Origin: Synechococcaceae bacterium WBB_10_009
GTDB lineage: Bacteria; Cyanobacteriota; Cyanobacteriia; PCC-6307; Cyanobiaceae
Assembly (NCBI GenBank): GCA_010030955.1
Contig: RHBP01000041.1
Location: 1 to 11,920, forward strand
Length of the DNA: 11,920 bases
Direction of reading: 5' to 3'
Shown piece by piece: positions 6,177-11,920 of the stretch; position 1 is the stretch's first letter; each line of letters begins with the position of its first letter. A program made the position numbers and the translations under genes. The notes beneath the pieces were generated by a model. That model was given only the letters and a program-made list of their open reading frames with translations, had not been told where the DNA came from and searched no databases.

Positions 6177-6431
6177 TCAGCCCTGCGGTGACCCGGGTTC
6201 CAGGGCGATGTGGTTGAGCAGGGTGGTGGTGAAGGCGAACAGCAGGAACGGCAGCGACAGCACCAGGATCAGCCCCACCCCCACCAGGGCAAACATCGGA
6301 CGGCTGGCCCCCATCAGGGCCAGCCCCGCCGCCAGGCTGGCGAAGATCACCAGCATCCAGATCAGGATCTGCCCGTAGATGTCCCCGAAGGTGAGGGTGC
6401 AACGCAGGCGGTAGGGCACACCGGCGGTCAT
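6177..6431 (-). CDS. Small two-helix membrane protein
   Basis: An 84-residue protein from ATG 6431, not recognised. It has a short polar start (MTAGVPYRLRCTLTFGD), two clear membrane helices (about 22-40, and about 47-68, FALVGVGLILVLSLPFLLFAF) joined by GASRP, and a short polar tail. A GTG at 6509 would add 26 Arg/Trp-rich residues that look non-coding. The 105 bp between this start and the ABC transporter stop contains two small inverted repeats (6442-6456 and 6458-6469) but no clear promoter. It could be the first gene of the msrA transcript. Confidence 0.65.
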   Translation of the reverse strand: MTAGVPYRLRCTLTFGDIYGQILIWMLVIFASLAAGLALMGASRPMFALVGVGLILVLSLPFLLFAFTTTLLNHIALEPGSPQG

Positions 6432-6536
6432 GGCAGCTGTGGCGCCGCAGCGGCGCAGGAGATGTCTCCAGCTAAGCCACGGCTGGCCGGGTTGTCTGCC
6501 CCGCGGCACAGGTTGTGACGGCCCGGAACACTCCGA

Positions 6537-8297
6537 TCAGGCGGCGCGGCTCAGCTGTTGTTCCGCCTGCTCCCGCTCCCACAGCCGCCGGTAGGTGCCG
6601 TTCTGTTCCACCAGGCTGGTGTGGTGCCCCTCCTGCACCAGGCGGCCGCCGTCGAGCACCAGGATTCGGTCGCAGGCGGCGGCGGCCGAGAGCTGGTGGC
6701 TCACCATCAAGATCGTGCGCTGCCGCTGCTGGCGCACGGCCGCCAGGATCGCCGCCGCGGTGTTGTTGTCCACGCTGGCCAGGGCGTCATCGAGCACCAG
6801 CAAGGGCGCCTGCACCAGCAGGGCCCGCCCCAGGGCGGTGCGTTGGCGCTGGCCGCCGCTGAGGGTGATGCCCCGCTCCCCCACCAGGGTGCGGTAGCCA
6901 TCGGGGAAGCCGCGGATGTCCGCCTCGAGCCGGGCCTGCACCGCCGCCCGCTCCACCGCGGCTTGATCCGCCTCCGGATCGCCGTAGCGGAGGTTGTCCG
7001 CCAGGGTGGCGGTGAACAGGAACCCCTCCTGGGGCACCAGGGCCACCTGCTGGCGCAGGGCGTTGAGGTCCACCTGGGTGATGTCGCAGCCGTTGAGCCA
7101 GAGCTGACCGGCGGGCACGTCGACCATGCGGCCGATGGCGCGCACCAGGGTGGTTTTGCCGCAGCCCACCGGCCCCACCACCGCCACCAACTCGCCCGGC
7201 TCCAGCCGGAAGCTCACCCCATCGAGGGCCAGCCGCTGGGCCTGGGGGTACTGCACCGTCAGCCCACGGGCCTCCAGGGCCGCCCCACGGCCCACCACCG
7301 GCCTGGCCAGGGGCATGGCCTGGCGGGGGGATTGGATCTCCGGTTCCCGGCGCAGCAGCTCCTCCACCCGCTCCAGGCTCACCTGGCCGGTCTGGAAGCT
7401 GTTGAGGGTGAACCCCAGCAGCGCCGTGGGGAACACCAGCCGCTCCACAAACAGGATCAGCGCCACAAGATCGCCGATCGACAGGCGGCCGCTGGCCAGC
7501 TGGCCGCTGCCCAGGGCCAGCAGCAGCAGCAGGCTCACCGAGCTGATGCCCTCCAGCAGCGGAAACAGGGTGCTGCGGGTGCGGGCCAGCTGCAGGGCGT
7601 CGTCGCGGTAGCGGCGGTTGCGGGCGGCGAAGGCCTGCCGCTCGGTGGTTTCCTGGCCGTAGATCTTGATGGCGCTGATGCCGGAGAGGTCCTCTTGGAT
7701 CAGGTCGCTGAGCTCGGCCAGGGCCTCCTGCTGGCGCCGCTGTTGCTGCATCATGCGGCCGCCGAACAGCCGCACGATCACCAGCATCAGCGGGTAGAGC
7801 CCCACCGCCGCCAGGCTCAGCCAGGGGTCGATCGCCAGCATCGCCGGCAGCGTGAGGGCATAGGCCAGGGCCGTGTTGGTGAGGCTGAGCACGGCGAAGC
7901 CCAGCAGCCGCCGCACATTTTCCACATCGCTGGTGGCCCGGCTGATCACCTCGCCGCTGCCGGTGGTCTGCACCCAGCCCGGCTCCTGGCGGAGCATGTG
8001 GTCGAAGATGCGCTGCTTGAGCTCCGCCTCCACCTGGCGGCCCACGCCGAACACCAGCATCCGCGACCACAGCCGCACGGCGCCCATCACCGTGGCCAGG
8101 CTGATGATCAGCAGGGCTTGGCGCAGCACGTCGGCCACGCTGAAGCCATCCTGCAGGTCGTCGATCACGCCGCGCACCAGCAGCGGGATCGACACGCTCA
8201 GCAGGTTCACCACCACCAGCGCCGCCATGCCCAGCAGCACCGTGCGGCGATGGGGGCGCAGGTAGCGCCCGATCAGGCCGAAGCGGATCGCCGCCAT
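6537..8297 (-). CDS. ABC exporter half-transporter (fused membrane and ATPase domains)
   Basis: A 586-residue type IV ABC exporter subunit: an N-terminal six-helix membrane domain (about 1-310) and a C-terminal ATPase (about 340-575). The Walker A loop is GPVGCGKTT (375-383), the Q-loop lies in LVPQEGFLF (about 420-428), the signature is LSGGQ (479-483), the Walker B is LLVLDD (499-504) and the switch histidine is in MVSHQ (about His534). The residue after the Walker B aspartate is Asp504, not the usual catalytic glutamate. This feature is typical of one partner in MdlA/BmrC-type heterodimers, whose other subunit is not in this window. The substrate cannot be inferred; lipids, peptides or drugs are all possible. 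The start is set at ATG 8297 because the protein from there begins like the family (MAAIRFGLIGRYLRPHRRT); an upstream in-frame ATG (8384) would run into the divergent DUF3288 gene. Confidence 0.92.
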   Translation of the reverse strand: MAAIRFGLIGRYLRPHRRTVLLGMAALVVVNLLSVSIPLLVRGVIDDLQDGFSVADVLRQALLIISLATVMGAVRLWSRMLVFGVGRQVEAELKQRIFDHMLRQEPGWVQTTGSGEVISRATSDVENVRRLLGFAVLSLTNTALAYALTLPAMLAIDPWLSLAAVGLYPLMLVIVRLFGGRMMQQQRRQQEALAELSDLIQEDLSGISAIKIYGQETTERQAFAARNRRYRDDALQLARTRSTLFPLLEGISSVSLLLLLALGSGQLASGRLSIGDLVALILFVERLVFPTALLGFTLNSFQTGQVSLERVEELLRREPEIQSPRQAMPLARPVVGRGAALEARGLTVQYPQAQRLALDGVSFRLEPGELVAVVGPVGCGKTTLVRAIGRMVDVPAGQLWLNGCDITQVDLNALRQQVALVPQEGFLFTATLADNLRYGDPEADQAAVERAAVQARLEADIRGFPDGYRTLVGERGITLSGGQRQRTALGRALLVQAPLLVLDDALASVDNNTAAAILAAVRQQRQRTILMVSHQLSAAAACDRILVLDGGRLVQEGHHTSLVEQNGTYRRLWEREQAEQQLSRAA

Positions 8298-8344
8298 GGA
8301 GCTCAGCAAGTGCTGCCAACCTAGGGAGCCGAACCCGACGGCCC

Positions 8345-8662
8345 ATGGACGAGCAGCAGCCGCAGTCGCATCCGCTCTACGCATCCGACCGGGAGTTGGT
8401 GGACCAGTTGCTGGCCACCGACACCCCCGCGGAGGCCCAGCTGGTGGATCTGGGCCGCCTGCTGATGCGCTACTCCGGCTTCCCCGGCGCCCATGACCTG
8501 CAGGACGACCTGGCCAAAACCCTGCGGCTGTGGGGCCTCAGCCGTGAGCAGCTCAACAGCCGCTGCCGCGCCATCTGGGAGGCGGGCTACCGGCCGGGGC
8601 TGCGGGCCGAGGAGCAGGCGGTGGGATCCGGTTTCGACACCGCCGACCAGGACAGCCCCTGA
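8345..8662 (+). CDS. DUF3288 family protein
   Basis: A 105-residue protein of the cyanobacterial DUF3288 family, function unknown. Recognisable blocks are HPLYASDRELVDQLLA (9-24), LGRLLMRYSGFPGAHDLQDDL (about 36-56) and the helix LRLWGLSREQL (about 60-70). The last 30 residues are variable and acidic. It is soluble, with no signal or membrane helix. It is divergent from the ABC exporter with 47 bp between the starts, and is followed by trpD after 48 bp, so it may be co-transcribed with trpD. Confidence 0.85.
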   Translation: MDEQQPQSHPLYASDRELVDQLLATDTPAEAQLVDLGRLLMRYSGFPGAHDLQDDLAKTLRLWGLSREQLNSRCRAIWEAGYRPGLRAEEQAVGSGFDTADQDSP

Positions 8663-8710
8663 CCCCGCCCCAGCCCCAGCGCCCACACCCGTTGTCTGAA
8701 CCCCTGACCC

Positions 8711-9742
8711 ATGACTTCCGCAACCCCGTCCTGGTCGGCCCTGCTGGAGCAGCTGCTGCAGGGGCAATCGCTCACGGCCCCGCAGGCCACGGCGCTGATG
8801 CAGGCCTGGCTGGAGGAGCAGCTGCAGCCGGTGCAGACCGGCGCACTGCTGGCGGCCCTGCGGGCCAAGGGGGTGAACGGAGAGGAGCTGGCGGCCCTGG
8901 CTCAGGTGTTGCGCCTGGCCTGCCCCCTGCCCGGCGAACGGCCGGATTTGCCCTTGGTGGACACCTGCGGCACGGGCGGCGACGGGGCCAACACCTTCAA
9001 CATCTCCACCGCGGTGGCCTTCGTGGCGGCCGCCTGTGGTGCCCACGTGGCCAAGCACGGCAACCGCAGCGCCAGCGGCAAGGTGGGCTCCGCCGATGTG
9101 CTGGAGGCGGCCGGCCTCAACCTCTCCGCCCCGGCCCAAACGGTGCTGGATGCCCTGCCGGCGGCCGGCGTCACCTTCTTGTTTGCCCCCGGCTGGCATC
9201 CGGCCTTGGTGGGCCTGGCTCCGCTGCGTCGCGCCCTCGGGGTGCGCACCGTGTTCAACCTGCTCGGGCCCCTGGTGAATCCGCTTCGGCCCGATTTCCA
9301 GGTGCTCGGCGTGGGTGCCCCGGAGCTGCTGGATCCCATGGCCGACGCCCTGGCGCGGCTCGGCGTGGAGCGGGCCGTGGTGGTGCATGGCCATGGCGGC
9401 CTGGATGAGGCCTCCCTCTCTGGCCCCAGTGCCCTGCGGCTGGTGCAGGCGGGGCGGGTCAGCGCCGACACGCTTGAGCCCAGCGGCCTGGGGCTGACCC
9501 CGGCGGCCATGGACACCCTGGCCGGCGGCGACGCTGACGCCAACCGCCGCATCCTCGAGGCGGTGCTCAAGGGCGAGGGCACCGACCCCCAACGGGATGT
9601 GGTGGCCCTCAACGCCGCCCTGGTGCTGTGGGCGGCGGGCCGTGCGGCCAGCGTGGCGGAGGCGGTGCCGCAGGCCCTGGAGGCCATGGCCAGCGGTGCC
9701 CCCTGGCGGCGGCTTGAGGCCCTGCGCACCGCCCTGGCTTGA
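8711..9742 (+). CDS. trpD: Anthranilate phosphoribosyltransferase
   Basis: Transfers the phosphoribosyl group of PRPP to anthranilate, the second step of tryptophan synthesis, in the cytoplasm. The 343 residues match the family length. Visible are the helical N-terminal domain, the PRPP-binding glycine-rich loop CGTGGDGANTFNIST (86-100), the KHGNRSASGKVGSADVLEA block (115-133), NLLGPLVNP (183-191) and the metal-binding DE pair Asp232-Glu233 in GGLDEASL. It stands apart from other trp genes, as is common in cyanobacteria. ATG 8711 is the natural start; there is no strong ribosome-binding site. carA follows after 24 bp, so the two are probably on one mRNA. Confidence 0.97.
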   Translation: MTSATPSWSALLEQLLQGQSLTAPQATALMQAWLEEQLQPVQTGALLAALRAKGVNGEELAALAQVLRLACPLPGERPDLPLVDTCGTGGDGANTFNISTAVAFVAAACGAHVAKHGNRSASGKVGSADVLEAAGLNLSAPAQTVLDALPAAGVTFLFAPGWHPALVGLAPLRRALGVRTVFNLLGPLVNPLRPDFQVLGVGAPELLDPMADALARLGVERAVVVHGHGGLDEASLSGPSALRLVQAGRVSADTLEPSGLGLTPAAMDTLAGGDADANRRILEAVLKGEGTDPQRDVVALNAALVLWAAGRAASVAEAVPQALEAMASGAPWRRLEALRTALA

Positions 9743-9743
9743 A

Positions 9744-9755
9744 CCCCTGCAGGGG
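9744..9755. repeat. 12-bp perfect palindrome between trpD and carA
   Basis: CCCCTGCAGGGG is self-complementary and fills most of the trpD-carA gap, ending 11 bases before the carA ATG, next to the G-rich stretch that could be its ribosome-binding site. No T tract follows, so it is not a terminator. In so GC-rich a sequence it may be chance. Confidence 0.5.
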
Positions 9756-9766
9756 ATGATGGGGCC

Positions 9767-10909
<1,143 letters not shown>

Positions 10910-10990
10910 GGCTCCAGGCCCCACCGCCGCCCGTTGCAGCCACCGATCTGAAGGGATTGTTGCGGGCCTGTCCGTTCGGAAAACTCTCCC

Positions 10991-10996
10991 TACACT
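10991..10996 (+). promoter_or_regulatory. Candidate -10 element upstream of the STAS gene
   Basis: TACACT lies in the 119-bp gap after carA, in a locally AT-richer patch (10972-10996). A transcript would start near 11003, about 26 bases before the proposed STAS start, leaving room for the GAGG (11016-11019) and AGGAG (11022-11026) ribosome-binding candidates. No convincing -35 is present. Confidence 0.35.
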
Positions 10997-11028
10997 GCGG
11001 TCGCCTGTGTCGTCCGAGGTCAGGAGCC

Positions 11029-11394
11029 ATCACGGATCTGCAGCGATTGACCGTGTCCTTGCGCGGTGGCTTCGAGCAGCAGGACGGGTGCCTGCTGTTC
11101 AGCTTCACCGGCCAGCTCGACGCTTACTCCGAGAAGCAATTCCTCGGCTTCATCAACGAGCACCTCACCAGCACCCCCCAGCCGCTGGTGATCGACCTCA
11201 GCCGAATTGATTTCATCGATTCCTCCGGCCTCGGCTCCCTGGTGCAGTTCGCCAAGCAGTGCAACGAGCAGCGCACCCAGTTCCTGGTGGTGGGCAATGC
11301 CCGTGTGGTGCAGACGGTGAAACTGGTGAGACTCGAGGAGTTCCTCCATCTCCAGCCCGACCTCGACACCGCCCTCGGCGCCATCGCCGCCTGA
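11029..11394 (+). CDS. STAS-domain protein, anti-sigma-factor antagonist type
   Basis: A single STAS domain of the SpoIIAA/RsbV type. Such proteins bind anti-sigma factors or other switch kinases and are controlled by phosphorylation of a serine. The core VIDLSRIDFIDSSGLGSLV contains the DSSGLG motif; counted from the start proposed here its serines are 65 and 66, the second being the usual phosphorylation site. FSFTGQLDAYSEKQF and QTVKLVRLEEFL are further STAS-like blocks. The start is problematic: the family in picocyanobacteria begins, as I recall, MTDLQRLTVSLRGGFE, and here the codon in that place is ATC (11029), with GAGG nine bases upstream. Other in-frame choices are TTG 10957 (145 residues, but upstream of the likely promoter), TTG 11047 and GTG 11053. 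No partner kinase or phosphatase gene is visible nearby. Domain identity is strong, the start weak. Confidence 0.85.
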   Translation: MTDLQRLTVSLRGGFEQQDGCLLFSFTGQLDAYSEKQFLGFINEHLTSTPQPLVIDLSRIDFIDSSGLGSLVQFAKQCNEQRTQFLVVGNARVVQTVKLVRLEEFLHLQPDLDTALGAIAA

Positions 11395-11473
11395 CGCCCC
11401 CGAGGGGCTGGGCGCCAGCTGGCTTGCCGCCGTCGCCCCCAGCCCGGCTGATCCGGAGCTGGGCCCCCTGCAA

Positions 11474-11815
11474 TTGGCCTGGTTGGGGGATGCGGTGTGG
11501 GAGCTGCACCAACGCCTGCGGCGCTGCCGCCAACCCGGCCGCAGCGCCGATCTGCACCGTGCCGTGGTGGCGGAGGTGCGGGCCGATGCGCAGGCCGCGG
11601 CCCTCAGCCGCTTGGAGGCGGGCGGCCTGCTCACCGATGCGGAGCTAGATCTGGTGAGGCGCGGCCGCAACCGTGCCGGCCGTGGCCCCCGCCGCGGCGA
11701 CGCCGCCGCCTATGGCCAGGCGACGGGATTTGAGACAATGGTGGGCTGGCTGTTTCTGCAGAACCCCAGCCGCCTTGGCCAGCTGCTGGCGCACCTTGAA
11801 GACGCCGACCCATAG
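11474..11815 (+). CDS. mrnC: Mini-ribonuclease III
   Basis: A stand-alone RNase III catalytic domain without a double-stranded-RNA-binding domain; in Bacillus and relatives it trims the ends of 23S rRNA precursor. From TTG 11474 the protein has 113 residues. LGDAVWE carries the first catalytic acidic residue (Asp6), RRGRNR and RRGDAAAYGQATGFE are the conserved middle, and Glu87 in FETMVGWLFL is the second catalytic position. The homologous sequence clearly begins earlier: the frame reads DPELGPLQ just before the TTG, as in relatives. Yet between the in-frame stop at 11327 and 11474 there is no ATG, GTG or TTG, only CTG (11408, 11459, 11468) and ATC (11348). Either a CTG is used, the TTG gives a shortened protein, or the region contains an error. 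It follows the STAS gene closely and precedes an rRNA methylase gene, which fits a role in rRNA maturation. Confidence 0.87.
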   Translation: MAWLGDAVWELHQRLRRCRQPGRSADLHRAVVAEVRADAQAAALSRLEAGGLLTDAELDLVRRGRNRAGRGPRRGDAAAYGQATGFETMVGWLFLQNPSRLGQLLAHLEDADP

Positions 11816-11834
11816 ATCCTTTGCCCCTCCGTCC

Positions 11835-11920
11835 ATGAGCCCCCGTTTTGATCGCCGCAGGGACCAGGGCTCCGGATCCGGGGAGGGTCGTGTGTCCAGG
11901 CCTGGCCGCGGCCCGCTGCC
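11835..11920 (+). CDS. Start of probable SpoU-family rRNA 2'-O-methyltransferase (partial)
   Basis: The frame opens at ATG 11835 with MSPRFDRRRDQGSGSGEG and continues to the window end (28 codons). This Arg/Gly/Ser-rich, basic, disordered stretch resembles the N-terminal extension seen on picocyanobacterial SpoU/TrmH (RlmB-type) methyltransferases. The position after STAS and Mini-III is where I recall that gene in Synechococcus. No catalytic domain is in the window, so the identity rests on context. It starts 19 bp after the Mini-III stop. Confidence 0.5.
   Translation, partial: MSPRFDRRRDQGSGSGEGRVSRPGRGPL

Noticed and set aside
6442..6469. Two small inverted repeats between the ABC exporter and the small membrane-protein gene
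   Set aside because: Stems are only 5-6 bp, with no T tract on either strand and no known operator motif; not enough for a terminator or binding-site call.
6558..8324. A 588-codon open frame on the plus strand opposite the ABC exporter
   Set aside because: Gln/His/Ala-rich shadow of an unmistakable gene; no independent coding signal.
11386..11410. Possible +1 frameshift joining STAS to Mini-III across the TGA at 11392
   Set aside because: The two domains are separate genes in relatives as I recall, and no slippery codon or upstream stimulatory ribosome-binding site like that of prfB is present.

Overview
The window is a dense, very GC-rich stretch of bacterial chromosome that looks like a freshwater or estuarine picocyanobacterium (Cyanobium / GC-rich Synechococcus type). 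The main reasons are two families largely restricted to cyanobacteria and plastids (DUF1350 and DUF3288), a PrxQ-type peroxiredoxin, and the gene order carA, STAS protein, Mini-ribonuclease III, SpoU-type rRNA methylase, which I recall from marine Synechococcus. No mobile element, phage gene, CRISPR array or defence island is visible. Most of the window is housekeeping.

Layout. (1) 1-1930, plus strand: acetyl-CoA synthetase (acs). Its 5' end is damaged: the first 44 bases are an exact inverted copy of bases 111-154, so the true N-terminus is missing and the window edge is probably an assembly fold-back. (2) 1886-3111, minus strand: a bcp/prxQ peroxiredoxin followed by a DUF1350 hydrolase-like gene joined by an ATGA overlap. 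The DUF1350 gene runs tail-to-tail into acs with 45 bp shared. (3) 3143-4336, plus strand: a DnaQ-type 3'-5' exonuclease with an extra C-terminal module, then a small unknown gene. (4) 8297 down to 4363, minus strand: an uninterrupted co-directional run of an ABC exporter half-transporter, a small two-helix membrane protein, msrA, an MliC-like small protein (ATGA overlap with msrA), a one-helix membrane protein, a membrane-anchored small protein, tRNA-Pro(GGG) and an intrinsic terminator. (5) 8345-11920, plus strand: DUF3288, trpD, carA, a STAS-domain anti-sigma-factor antagonist, Mini-ribonuclease III, and the start of a probable SpoU-family rRNA methyltransferase that runs off the window.

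Functional themes are acetate activation, oxidative-damage defence (PrxQ, MsrA), tryptophan and arginine/pyrimidine precursor synthesis (TrpD, CarA), and rRNA maturation (Mini-III, SpoU-type methylase). These are neighbours rather than one pathway.

The points most worth a second look are the fold-back at the left edge, the lack of ordinary start codons for three genes (peroxiredoxin, STAS, Mini-III), the ABC exporter whose catalytic glutamate is replaced by aspartate, the MliC-like protein coupled to msrA, and the tRNA gene whose candidate promoter overlaps the stop codon of the gene before it. I found no convincing new multi-gene system.
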